Assembly (NCBI GenBank): GCA_900109435.1
Contig: FNZT01000008.1
Location: forward strand, 186,356-219,869
From: Ruminococcus sp. YRD2003
GTDB lineage: Bacteria > Bacillota > Clostridia > Oscillospirales > Ruminococcaceae
Direction: 5' to 3'
DNA: 33,514 nucleotides
In this document: positions 8,870 to 16,173 of the stretch, one piece after another
Position numbering within the stretch: the stretch's first letter is position 1
Layout of the letters: each line of letters starts with the position of its first letter
Program-made: the position numbers and the translations under genes
Notes under the pieces: generated by a model
Databases searched by the model: none
What the model saw: the letters and a program-made list of their open reading frames with translations, nothing else
What the model was told of the DNA's origin: nothing

Positions 8870-10472
8870 TTGCTGCACCTCCTATGGCAAGAGTAATATG
8901 CTGTATATCGTCCTCGGTGTATGATGTGAGTTCCAGTCCCGTATGGTGGATACTGAGGCTGTCGGTGCGGACTTCGCTGTCTGTTTCTATCGAGAGCAGA
9001 GTATTCTCATCGGGAACTATCTTCACGGAAAGAGCACTTGCGGTATCTGTCACAGACTCAATGACAGCTTCAAACACATCATATGCTGCGATGAGCATTC
9101 CCGACGATATTTCCTTTGCCCCGCCGTTTACCAGCTCACAGACGATACCGAGCGTCCCTGTCTGTTCAATACTTTCCCTGACCGAGAAATACAGCTCGTC
9201 CGTTGACATCGTGCGGCTGCGGTCGGAGGCAAGCATAAGGTTTGAGCAGCGCTTGACGTATGTGCCTAACAGCAGACAGCGCTTCATTTTCTGCTCAAGT
9301 CCGCCGCTGCCGTTCATTATCCCGTCTATCTTAACAAGCTGAGGATGCGTATGGCGTGCGATCTTGTCATACAGCCTGTTCTGCGTTTCATATTTTGCCT
9401 TTTCAGCGAGGAAACGGTTTTCTTCCTCGATAAGATCATTTTCGCCTGCTATCTGCTCCGTCAAGTCCGCAATGTCGCTGTTGAGCCTGTCCAGAGCGGA
9501 GATGTCCTCGCTCCATGTCACGCTTCCGCCCCTGATAGTATGGGTTTTGCGTATGAAGTCAGTATTCCCCACGGTATCGGTGTGAGCTCCTGAACGGTAT
9601 ACCGTTTCTCCGTCAGCGCTTTCCATTTCCGCATTGATATGAGTTATCTCAAACAGCCTGTTGTATCCCGTGTTTGAAGGTATGAGCCCTATCCTGATAC
9701 AGCCTTCCCAAAGTCCCATATACAAAATAAGGTATATCTCCTGTATGTTGTAAAGACTGATGCCAAGCATATGCGGTGAATTTCCGCCGCAGATATAGTA
9801 GATCACAACAAGAACAAAAGCAGCAGCCGACGGGATCATCGGGATATACCATTTCCTGCGGCACTGCGACAGCTTGCACTTTTTTATCAGCAGAAGGAAG
9901 GAACCGAGCGTGAAAGCGAACGCCCATACAAATATGACATAGTAGAGCCAGTGGAAGCTGATATGATCACTTGTGTCAGATGCTCTGCTGTACGAAAGTA
10001 CAAAGTGGTGAAGGTCATTTGTAAGAACGCCGGACATCAGAACACCTGCCGCAGCCCAGAATACCTTTATAGGTACAGGCATAGCCGTACTTTCATCACG
10101 GCTGACATACACTGCTGCGCTCATCGAAAGCATAGGCAATGAAATAAACGAAATATAGAACAAGTAGTAAAGATATCGGTCAGCAAGAGCAGAATGTGTA
10201 AACAGCATCCACCGGCAGATGCGTACGATAAACAGCATAAGCAGAAATACAGCGATAGCAACTATATGCCGCCGGATACACTTATGTACTATCCTCTGTA
10301 CAACAGACGCTGCCCATGCAATGATGATGAAGCTGTACATAATAGATGCCGGAGTGTGGATACACATCGGGAACCATGAAAACTGAGACAGGATATTTAC
10401 AGTGAACGCGAAAGCAATGGCTATGACAAAAGCTGCAAAGTAATCCCGTTCCGTCTTTGCGGTATGAAGCAA
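8862..10472 (-). CDS. Multi-TM sensor protein with degenerate histidine-kinase C-terminus
   Basis: 536 residues, with a TTG start supported by GGGGAGG at 8 nt. Residues ~10-260 contain about seven to eight hydrophobic helices, resembling the 7TM N-terminal region of some Firmicutes kinases. Residues ~335-380 form a coiled coil leading to 'YDKIARHTHPQL', where an H-box would be. The C-terminal third has the length of an ATPase domain, but I see neither the Asn-box (aligned stretch 'YDVFEAVIES' has no Asn) nor a Gly-box. It probably acts as a non-catalytic or weak sensor partner for the adjacent canonical kinase. First gene of the operon, with a good promoter just upstream. Confidence 0.85.
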   Translation of the reverse strand: MLHTAKTERDYFAAFVIAIAFAFTVNILSQFSWFPMCIHTPASIMYSFIIIAWAASVVQRIVHKCIRRHIVAIAVFLLMLFIVRICRWMLFTHSALADRYLYYLFYISFISLPMLSMSAAVYVSRDESTAMPVPIKVFWAAAGVLMSGVLTNDLHHFVLSYSRASDTSDHISFHWLYYVIFVWAFAFTLGSFLLLIKKCKLSQCRRKWYIPMIPSAAAFVLVVIYYICGGNSPHMLGISLYNIQEIYLILYMGLWEGCIRIGLIPSNTGYNRLFEITHINAEMESADGETVYRSGAHTDTVGNTDFIRKTHTIRGGSVTWSEDISALDRLNSDIADLTEQIAGENDLIEEENRFLAEKAKYETQNRLYDKIARHTHPQLVKIDGIMNGSGGLEQKMKRCLLLGTYVKRCSNLMLASDRSRTMSTDELYFSVRESIEQTGTLGIVCELVNGGAKEISSGMLIAAYDVFEAVIESVTDTASALSVKIVPDENTLLSIETDSEVRTDSLSIHHTGLELTSYTEDDIQHITLAIGGAANG

Positions 10473-10502
10473 CGCACTGACCTCCCCTTTGGTCTTTTCT
10501 AT

Positions 10503-10531
10503 AGTATATCATATTATGTCTGGAATAGCAA
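10503..10531 (-). promoter_or_regulatory. Sigma-A promoter of the three-gene signalling operon
   Basis: On the minus strand TTGCTA, a 17-nt spacer, then TATACT. The -10 is about 30 nt upstream of the TTG start of the sensor gene. Confidence 0.65.
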
Positions 10532-10709
10532 GGATGCGCGGCGAAATTCGTCCGCCCCTGACAGCTTCGGCGCGTCAGAGCAGAGGATTTGTGACAGATA
10601 CGGAAATGAAGGGGAAAACGAACAGTATAATGCTGACTTTAGAGGTGGAGTGTGGTTTAATGTGTGGAGCTGCTTTAGTGCAGAAATCCAACAATAAGGG
10701 TGAAAACAA

Positions 10710-10802
10710 ATGACAAACAGTACGGAAGCTCAGCCGTTCTACCGGCGGCTATGGTTTGTAATGCTCGCGTCGGGGCTGCTCGGCGGATTCGCCACAACTG
10801 CA
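10710..10802 (+). pseudogene. 5' remnant of an unknown plus-strand membrane-protein gene
   Basis: An open frame begins MTNSTEAQPFYRRLWFVML with one hydrophobic segment (~14-28) after AATAAGGGTG at usable spacing. At ~10803 it runs straight into sequence that is the antisense of the truncated gene at 10803-10952. The 64-residue reading frame is therefore a chimera and only the first ~30 codons can belong to a real gene. I cannot assign a family. It marks one side of a deletion or insertion junction. Confidence 0.4.
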
Positions 10803-10952
10803 CCGTCCGCCGCTCAGACACAGAATATTGACGAGAACTGTCGCGCCGCCGTTGAGCATATGCAGAGAATCACGCATATGTTCATCCCAATAGGCTCGGT
10901 CTAAAAGCGGATGATCAGCTCCTCCGTATGAAAAACATATCGTAACTCCCAT
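10803..10952 (-). pseudogene. Truncated copy of the Cys-rich unknown gene at 12080-12643
   Basis: From MGVTICFSYGG the first ~50 codons match the start of the intact 187-residue gene ('HPL.D.AYWDEHMRDSLHM', 'NGGA.VLVNILCLSGGR') with few changes. At ~10803 the similarity stops abruptly and unrelated plus-strand sequence begins. Promoter, leader and a 20-bp upstream block are duplicated too, so a whole unit was copied and then cut. The missing two thirds include the C-terminal cysteines, so this is very unlikely to be functional. Confidence 0.8.
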
Positions 10953-11014
10953 CGTTATAATCCACCTTTCTTTGAAAAATCAGCAGAGAAAGCTCCGTGC
11001 CTTCTCATACCCGA

Positions 11015-11044
11015 ATTATAGCACACCAGGGAGCAAAATGACAA
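11015..11044 (-). promoter_or_regulatory. Repeated promoter element, copy 1 (degenerate -35)
   Basis: Minus strand TTGTCA, 18 nt, TATAAT. The spacer TTTTGCTCCCTGGTGTGC is clearly related to the other four copies but has a one-base insertion and an altered -35. It lies upstream of the truncated gene. Confidence 0.7.
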
Positions 11045-11054
11045 TCAGAGGGAA

Positions 11055-11141
11055 TCATAATCTGCCTGTCCAGCGACCTCCAATCAGCTTGGTGGTATCG
11101 CCGCCGATCTCGACCGTGATGCCCTTGATTCTGTTTGCCAT
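11055..11141 (-). pseudogene. N-terminal fragment of a phage tail tape-measure gene
   Basis: ATG with GGAGGAGG at 8 nt encodes MANRIKGITVEIGGDTTKL, the characteristic start of tail tape-measure proteins of Siphovirus-type prophages in Clostridia (recognised from memory; the family then continues '..ALSGVNKEI..TQ'). After residue 19 the frame enters the 20-bp block shared with 12722-12741 and stops within nine codons. Full-length relatives have many hundreds of residues, so this is a scar of a lost prophage or of a mobile segment that brought a phage edge with it. Confidence 0.75.
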
Positions 11142-11169
11142 ACGGTTTCACCTCCTCCGTGAGGGCATG

Positions 11170-11195
11170 AAAAAAGCAGCCCCGGAGGACTGCTC
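11170..11195 (-). terminator. Terminator of the alpha/beta hydrolase gene
   Basis: On the minus strand AGCAGTCC / GGGGCTGCT pairs around a short loop and is followed by TTTTTT. It starts about 12 nt after the hydrolase stop codon. Confidence 0.85.
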
Positions 11196-11207
11196 ATTGT
11201 AAAATCG

Positions 11208-11972
11208 TTAGGATAATAAAAAATCTATGCTCAATGGATAAAACTCCTGAAAACAACTTATTATAGCAGGGTGATCTCCTTTAGAAAAGAGATGTATACT
11301 TCCGTTTTTAATTTTTGAGACTATATCGCCATAAACTTTTTCATAATAATGATCCGAAATACTATACATAAATTTATCTTCAGTGCTACCGGTCAACAAA
11401 ATATCGGTCTCAAGTGATTCCAACTGTTTGTGAAAAAAATGTCCTATTTCTTTTTGATGCCTTATTATTGCAGAAGTATCATTATCAACTATTTGTTCCC
11501 AGTCCGAACCATGCATATATTCATAGAATCCTCTGGCACCTGCATTGTTTTTTGCATTTTCACGGTCTTTCAAGAGATTCTGCGTAAATATACTGCTGGA
11601 GAATTCGCCCTCAAAGCTGTCAGCTATTATTTTATTTACAAGTTTTGGAGCTTCAAGTGCAATATTTATTGCTACCATTGCACCGCCGCTACTGCCGATT
11701 ATATTTACATCTTGATACTGCTTTTCTTTTAGAAATGCAATGATCTGTTGAGCTTCATAAAACCAAAGATCTGAGGGGAACACATCAAGTCTGTCTGATT
11801 TTCCGTGTCCTAAGAAATCAATCAGAATAACCCTGAAATCCTTGCTGTATTTATCTGAAATTTGTTCAAACATACGAGAGGAGGCAGTATTTCCATGAAG
11901 AAATATCAATGGTTTTCCTGAACCTGTTTCCTTATAGAACACTTTTTTCCCTTCATAGACAAAATGATTCAT
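11208..11972 (-). CDS. Alpha/beta hydrolase
   Basis: 254 residues, starting MNHFVYEGKKVFYKE after AAAGGAG. The classic alpha/beta hydrolase plan is visible: oxyanion loop 'LIFLHGNTASS', 'VILIDFLGHGKSD', nucleophile elbow 'GSSGGA' (Ser ~95), acid 'LLTGSTEDKF' (Asp ~199) and late catalytic His in 'SKGDHPAI'. It should be a cytosolic hydrolase of an ester or similar small substrate; the substrate is unknown. The gene stands alone between its own repeated promoter (-10 about 26 nt before the ATG) and its own terminator. Its codon use is AT-richer than the flanking housekeeping-like genes, which fits recent acquisition. Confidence 0.9.
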   Translation of the reverse strand: MNHFVYEGKKVFYKETGSGKPLIFLHGNTASSRMFEQISDKYSKDFRVILIDFLGHGKSDRLDVFPSDLWFYEAQQIIAFLKEKQYQDVNIIGSSGGAMVAINIALEAPKLVNKIIADSFEGEFSSSIFTQNLLKDRENAKNNAGARGFYEYMHGSDWEQIVDNDTSAIIRHQKEIGHFFHKQLESLETDILLTGSTEDKFMYSISDHYYEKVYGDIVSKIKNGSIHLFSKGDHPAIISCFQEFYPLSIDFLLS

Positions 11973-11998
11973 ATATCGACACTCCTTTCCATACCCGA

Positions 11999-12027
11999 AT
12001 TATAGCACAGCAGGGAGAAAAAGTCAA
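11999..12027 (-). promoter_or_regulatory. Repeated promoter element, copy 2 (hydrolase)
   Basis: Minus strand TTGACT, 17-nt spacer TTTTCTCCCTGCTGTGC, TATAAT, with an extended TGC before the -10. The sequence from CTGATTGACT to TATAATTC is identical to copy 3. Confidence 0.88.
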
Positions 12028-12030
12028 TCA

Positions 12031-12047
12031 GAAAGCTTCACGCTTTC
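12031..12047 (-). terminator. Short hairpin abutting promoter copy 2
   Basis: GAAAGC / GCTTTC around a 5-nt loop ends a few bases before the -35 box. It probably ends transcription of the 12080-12643 gene, although the following T-tract is interrupted. Confidence 0.45.
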
Positions 12048-12079
12048 CATAGATGTGCATTCCGCTTTTCGTGCGGTAT

Positions 12080-12643
12080 TCAGTTCGTGCAGACCTGACA
12101 GCCGTATAAGGCAATATATGCGTCATGCTTTGAACATTTGGGAAAACCGCATTTCGGCGGTTCATCCGGATCGTGCCAATCGAGCCATTCAGTTAGGACT
12201 TCATCTTTGATATCGGCTTCTGTCATGCGTTCCATCAAAACCTGATACCCGTCAAGATAGCATTTCACACATTCCGCATTCGGTTCATACCGGTCACGGA
12301 GCGTTTCCCAGCCGAGCTTCTGCCGTGCGCCTTCGATCACACGCAGCATGAATGCCTTGTCTTCTGCAAAATGCACCCTGTCCCACGGGAGACAGTCAAT
12401 ATCCAGATCGACATTTCCAAGTCCCAGTGCAGTCTGATTCTGTTCTGCAAGATATACCATCATACGCTTCTGGCTTTCGGTTTCTGCAAGCCGTCCACCG
12501 CTCAGACACAAAATATTGACGAGAACTGCCGCACCGCCGTTTGGCATATGCAGCGAATCACGCATATGCTCATCCCAATAGGCATGGTCTGAAAGCGGAT
12601 GATTGGTTCCTCCTCCGAATGAAAAACATATCGTAACTCCCAT
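12080..12643 (-). CDS. Unknown protein with C-terminal cysteine cluster
   Basis: 187 residues from the ATG with CAGGAGG at 7-8 nt. An ATG nine codons upstream is too close to the -10 box to be used, and the truncated copy confirms this start. I do not recognise the family. Visible features: N-terminal 'MGVTICFSFGGGTNHPLSD', 'AYWDEHMRDSLHM', a beta strand 'AAVLVNILCLSGG', a mostly helical centre, and a C-terminal 'CGFPKCSKHDAYIALYGCQVC' with four Cys and one His that could bind zinc. There is no signal peptide or clear TM helix. It stands as a single gene with its own repeated promoter beside the immunity-like array, so a role as an accessory or immunity protein is possible but unproven. Confidence 0.8.
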   Translation of the reverse strand: MGVTICFSFGGGTNHPLSDHAYWDEHMRDSLHMPNGGAAVLVNILCLSGGRLAETESQKRMMVYLAEQNQTALGLGNVDLDIDCLPWDRVHFAEDKAFMLRVIEGARQKLGWETLRDRYEPNAECVKCYLDGYQVLMERMTEADIKDEVLTEWLDWHDPDEPPKCGFPKCSKHDAYIALYGCQVCTN

Positions 12644-12676
12644 CTTTATCGCCTCCTGTGATTCATTCATAGCTGA

Positions 12677-12705
12677 ATTATAGCACAGCAGGGAGAAAAA
12701 GTCAA
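12677..12705 (-). promoter_or_regulatory. Repeated promoter element, copy 3
   Basis: Minus strand TTGACT, 17-nt spacer TTTTCTCCCTGCTGTGC, TATAAT, identical in boxes and spacer to copy 2. It drives the Cys-cluster gene. Confidence 0.88.
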
Positions 12706-12840
12706 TCAGAAGGAGCCAATATCTGCCTGTCCAGCGACCTCAGCCCGAATCAAGTATACAATTATACTCTTATAGCGTTCATGTCCACTCGGTCACCATA
12801 GCGTTTTCAAGAATAAGTGTAAAAAACATGGGACACCCCC

Positions 12841-12870
12841 TTTACAATTTCGGCGTGAGTGTGGTATAAT
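12841..12870 (+). promoter_or_regulatory. Promoter of the plus-strand immunity-like array
   Basis: TTTACA, 18 nt, TATAAT with an extended TGG before the -10, about 50 nt upstream of the SUKH-like gene. Confidence 0.75.
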
Positions 12871-12919
12871 CAAAACAGAATACAGCACATCCTGAGATGT
12901 GCAGAAGGAGCGTATGGAT

Positions 12920-13324
12920 ATGCCTGATATCATAGCTAAGATTAACGGAATTCAAGAGCTTTGGAAAGCCGGAGGCTGTACAGAACAACAGCTTTCTGAT
13001 GCACAGCAGGCTCTCAAAATGGTTTTTCCTCCTGAATACGTGGCTTATCTTCGTGAATTCGGATGTATCGACTTTTTCGCTACAGAGTGGACAGGACTGA
13101 ATGTTGAGGGAAACTGCAATGTGGTTACTATGACCTTGCAGGAAAGAAGTATCAATGATGATTTTCCACCGAAGATGCTTGCCCTTGAAAATGCGGGAAT
13201 CGACGGAATCGTTATTACTGTTGATGAAAGCGGGGCTGTATACAAAGTCCAATATGATAACTGCGAAAAGATATACGATTCCATTTCAGAATATCTGGAT
13301 CGTTGCATCGCCCGTAAAAAGTAA
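12920..13324 (+). CDS. SMI1/KNR4 (SUKH) family protein, probable immunity protein
   Basis: 134 residues from the ATG nine nt after AGAAGGAG; ATG 12914 and GTG 12899 are in frame but too close to the ribosome site. It shows the SUKH signature: 'CTEQQLSDAQQALKMVFPPE' with 'YVAYLREFG', then 'TEWTGLNVEG', a mid-domain beta region 'GIDGIVITVDESGAVYKV' and 'SISEYLDRCI' at the end. SUKH proteins are the commonest immunity proteins of bacterial polymorphic toxin systems. It is the first of three plus-strand genes separated by 64-75 nt and shared repeat pieces. No cognate toxin is in the window. Confidence 0.85.
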   Translation: MPDIIAKINGIQELWKAGGCTEQQLSDAQQALKMVFPPEYVAYLREFGCIDFFATEWTGLNVEGNCNVVTMTLQERSINDDFPPKMLALENAGIDGIVITVDESGAVYKVQYDNCEKIYDSISEYLDRCIARKK

Positions 13325-13388
13325 CAAGACAGAAATGGCAGGGACAGGCATACGTTACACATTCAGCGCAGAAAGGGGTGCTTACATA

Positions 13389-14375
13389 ATGGAGATTCTA
13401 AAGCATAATTGCATTGACAGCAGCGAAGAACTGCATGAAATTGATCAGAAGAATCCGGATGAGAAACCATATATCAAAGTTTTCTATACGAATGCAGATG
13501 ATATCATCATTGCGGGGATGATTGCAGACCACGGCGTATACTGGCTTTCTGTTACCGATGCAAAGGATGAAAATACAGTTCGTGCGATCTTTGACCATGT
13601 TTCAGGGATAGAGCCAAAGAAATACGCAGATATTCATTCTGTGATCGCCGATACTTACTACACGGAGGAACAATTAAAGCTGTTTTACTATTCACTGCCT
13701 GCAACGGCAGACGATATCTTTGCATACTATCGCAAAATCAAGGACAGTCTCGGTTCAGCAGGAGAATTCGGTAGATTTGCTGAGATTCAGAAATTGAACT
13801 GTCTGATTCCGAAAAAGCCGAATTACTGGCCGAATCAGAAGTTTCGCTGTATCCATGCTCATTATGCAGAGAACAATGATGTGATTATTGTCGGCTTCGC
13901 GGATAATAATTATATCTTCTGGCTTTCTGTCACAAAGATGGATGACTACGAAACGAATCATTTGATCGTTGAATACCTTTCGATGCTCGAGCCGGCTGAG
14001 TTCGGAAGTGGCGGTGCTGCCCTTGATAAGACAAATTATACCTATGAGCAGTTTAGATGGCTCTATTACACAACAATTACCAGCGCAGAGGATATCACAG
14101 AGCTTTATCAGCAGGCGAAGAGCAAAAGCGGCGGCACCCGTGAAGATCAGAATAAAATCATCAGCAAGCTGCAAAAAATGATGGGTGCGCTTTCTAAGTA
14201 CGGGAACCCCGTTGAGAATTGTCTAAAGAATGATGACATTTTCCAGGAAATATGGTCTTTGAAATATCTGCGCTGTTCTGACAATCCAAAGATCAGGGAG
14301 TTGTTTCATCAGCTTGAGTTGCTCAGCAATGGAATCTATCAGGACTATATGACGGAAGCACGCGGCGGTGCGTGA
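13389..14375 (+). CDS. Unknown protein with an internally duplicated domain
   Basis: 328 residues from MEILKHNCIDSSEELHEID, after AAAGGGG at 9 nt; the longer upstream reading frame overlaps the SUKH gene out of frame. Two copies of one domain are plain: residues ~30-120 ('NADDIIIAGMIADHGVYWLS', 'GIEPKKYAD', 'YYTEEQLKLFYYSLP..ADDI') and ~145-240 ('NNDVIIVGFADNNYIFWLSV', 'LEPAEFG', 'NYTYEQFRWLYYTTITSAED'). A helical tail of ~80 residues follows. There is no signal or TM segment. I cannot name the family. Its position between SUKH-like and MORN/YwqK-like genes suggests an immunity or antitoxin role. Confidence 0.8.
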   Translation: MEILKHNCIDSSEELHEIDQKNPDEKPYIKVFYTNADDIIIAGMIADHGVYWLSVTDAKDENTVRAIFDHVSGIEPKKYADIHSVIADTYYTEEQLKLFYYSLPATADDIFAYYRKIKDSLGSAGEFGRFAEIQKLNCLIPKKPNYWPNQKFRCIHAHYAENNDVIIVGFADNNYIFWLSVTKMDDYETNHLIVEYLSMLEPAEFGSGGAALDKTNYTYEQFRWLYYTTITSAEDITELYQQAKSKSGGTREDQNKIISKLQKMMGALSKYGNPVENCLKNDDIFQEIWSLKYLRCSDNPKIRELFHQLELLSNGIYQDYMTEARGGA

Positions 14376-14450
14376 CACCATTCCACGTCTGATAGTAGAT
14401 TTCTATCCGCGACAGCGATTTCGCACGATTTTAAGGAGGTCTGAGAATAT

Positions 14451-14939
14451 ATGGAACCAATTGATCCGAGTAAATTTTCCCTTGACTACTTACTTGAAAA
14501 TAAAGTGATAACGATCTTATCACAGGATTATGTTTTCGAACACGGAACAGATTGGGATGAGGTTGATATTACAGAGTGCATCATGAAACGCATAACATAT
14601 TTGTGCTATCGTGATGATTGGGGCTATCCTGATTATAGCAAACGGTTCAGCGGCGTGTTATATCAATTATATTATGGCAAACCGTACTTGTGGTATTATA
14701 TGCATATTAAAGATGGTTTGGAAGACGGAGCAGAAGTCAACTTCTATGAATCGGGTAAGGTTATGAACTATATAGTTAAGAAGAATAACAGGTGTGTAGG
14801 AAAAAGTTATGTATGGTATGAAAATGGAAAAATTGATAGGATTAATGATTGGGATCAACACGAGTACGTTGAGTTTGATGAGAATGGGGAAATAACAGCT
14901 GAAGGCAAATTGGAATTGATAGGACAGGGGAATTTATAG
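14451..14939 (+). CDS. MORN/YwqK-like antitoxin-type protein
   Basis: 162 residues, starting MEPIDPSKFSLDYLLENK 11 nt after AAGGAGG. The C-terminal half carries short MORN-like repeats: 'GAEVNFYESGKVMNYIVKKN', 'VGKSYVWYENGKIDRINDW', 'EYVEFDENGEITAEGK'. Such 'YENGK' repeats are typical of the YwqK-type antitoxin/immunity families. The N-terminal ~75 residues are not recognised. Last gene of the array; the repeated intergenic element follows it directly. Confidence 0.75.
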   Translation: MEPIDPSKFSLDYLLENKVITILSQDYVFEHGTDWDEVDITECIMKRITYLCYRDDWGYPDYSKRFSGVLYQLYYGKPYLWYYMHIKDGLEDGAEVNFYESGKVMNYIVKKNNRCVGKSYVWYENGKIDRINDWDQHEYVEFDENGEITAEGKLELIGQGNL

Positions 14940-15116
14940 GGCAGGCATAAGCCCACCCCATCACACATTCAGCGCATTCCGCGTCTGACGATAGATTTCC
15001 AGCCGTGACAGTGATTTCGGACTATTATTGGTCTGATTCACTGTGCGGCTGTTGTCGTTTATTCTCGCAGTGAATCATGTAAACCAAGGATTCATAATAA
15101 TAATTTAGATACAGCC

Positions 15117-15139
15117 GGTCTCCCCGTCATGGGGAGACC
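15117..15139. repeat. Hairpin repeat E, copy 1
   Basis: GGTCTCCCC / GGGGAGACC (9 bp, loop GTCAT) preceded by ACAGCC. Related hairpins with the same ACAGCCG lead lie at 18810-18832 and 32695-32715. It may act as a weak terminator after the broken polymerase gene. Confidence 0.7.
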
Positions 15140-15159
15140 ATAATTATTCTTATCGATTT

Positions 15160-16098
15160 TCAAAACAGGACATCTTTGCCCAGTAGTTCAATGGTATAAA
15201 TATCCTCGAATGGAATAGCCGTTTTAACGACTTTCAGCCGACGATAAGGAGGATTTATCTCAGTCACAACACCTTCAATATTGGTATAAGAGTCAATGTC
15301 GTAGTCCTCGAAGAGTATCTGACTATTGGAGAGTGAACGGCTTTTACCTCTGTAATTATGGATCTGCTACATTGTACAGGATTCGCGTCCCCAGGCATGG
15401 TCTATGAGAAACTCGGCTTTTATGCCAAATTCCTTATGTAGCAGCTCCTCTAGCAGCTCGGTTATTCCTTTCATATCATACACGCCATATTTAGCCAGTC
15501 TTGTAGCAGTACCAGGACCAACGTTCCAGAAGTCGGTAAGAGGTTGGTGCTTCCATAGACATTTCTGATACAGCTCCTCCGTAAGAATACCTATATGCTC
15601 CGGAACGTGCTTAGCAACAATATCCATAGCTATCTTAGCAAGATAGAGGTTAGTACCGATACCGGCAGTAGCGCAGATACCGGTCTTATCCATAACCGCT
15701 TGCATCAGGAGCTTGGCGAAGGCTTTAGCCTTGCAGTTGTACGTCTTCAGATATGGGGTAGCATCGATAAATACTTCGTCTATTGAGTAGACATGAATAT
15801 CGTCAGGAGAGATGTATTGAAGATAAACACCGTAGATCTGAGCCGATACCTCGATATACTTACGCATTCGTGGCATAGCTATCTCATATGGTATGTGCTT
15901 GGGTATCTCAAATATACGACAGCGGTTCTTAACCCCCAGCTCCTTTAAAGCTGGAGAAATAGCCAAAGTTATAGCGCCATCTCCTCTGGTCGGATCAGCT
16001 ACAACAAGAGGAACCTTGAACGGATCATAGCCACGGGCAACGCATTCCACGGAAGCATAGAAGCTCTTTAAATCAATACACATATACACTCGTACCAT
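15160..16098 (-). pseudogene. Y-family DNA polymerase (UmuC/DinB type), broken by an in-frame TAG and fused to a YolD-like tail
   Basis: The start MVRVYMCIDLKSFYASVE has GGAGG at 7 nt. The palm motifs are present: 'CIDLKSFYASVE', 'VYSIDEVFID' with catalytic Asp/Glu, and the HhH region 'TDFWNVGPGTATRLAKYG'. After residue 243 ('GRESCTM') a TAG at 15367-15369 interrupts the frame. Beyond it the same frame continues with 'IHNYRGKSRSLSNSQILFED', the usual next segment of these polymerases. It then jumps to 'YTNIEGVVTEINPPYRRL..' and 'IPFEDIYTIEL', which resembles the C-terminus of YolD-like proteins, and ends at 15160. The little-finger domain (~150 residues) is missing. Intact relatives have ~400-450 residues. 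Error-prone lesion bypass is unlikely in this state. Confidence 0.85.
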
Positions 16099-16116
16099 GA
16101 TTACGCCTCCGAAGCA

Positions 16117-16173
16117 GAACAACTGTTCTCAATCTGTATAACATATCATATCACAGAACAGACGTTCTGTCAA
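16117..16173 (-). promoter_or_regulatory. SOS promoter with two LexA/DinR boxes
   Basis: Minus strand TTGACA (16168-16173), 17-nt spacer, TATGAT (16145-16150). One box GAACnnnnGTTC lies inside the spacer (16156-16167) and a second just downstream of the start point (16117-16128), matching the Gram-positive LexA consensus GAAC-N4-GTTC. Repressor at either site would block transcription of the polymerase gene. The regulation is intact although the gene is broken. Confidence 0.9.

Larger units (their letters stand above)
11061..12741. repeat. Exact 20-bp block duplicated at 11061-11080 and 12722-12741
   Basis: TCTGCCTGTCCAGCGACCTC occurs identically at both positions, each time 17-18 nt beyond the -35 of a repeated promoter and upstream of a copy of the same gene family. 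It marks the upstream limit of the duplicated unit; the sequences beyond it differ (tape-measure fragment versus non-coding). Confidence 0.85.
13342..15038 (+). repeat. Dispersed intergenic repeat following each gene of the array
   Basis: A ~60-nt element 'CGTCTGACGATAGATTTCC ... GACAGTGATTTCGG' occurs at 14378-14427 (diverged), at 14975-15038, and again downstream of the GH3 gene at 24323-24382, where ATTTCGGACTATTATTGGTC is conserved in the last two. The block just upstream of the second copy (14941-14974, CAGGCATA...CACATTCAGCGCA) reappears at 13342-13370 after the SUKH-like gene. Each lies just after a plus-strand stop codon. Confidence 0.75.

Noticed and set aside
10710..10904. 64-residue plus-strand protein read as one gene
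   Set aside because: After ~30 codons it is the antisense of a duplicated gene fragment, so the frame is a chimera.
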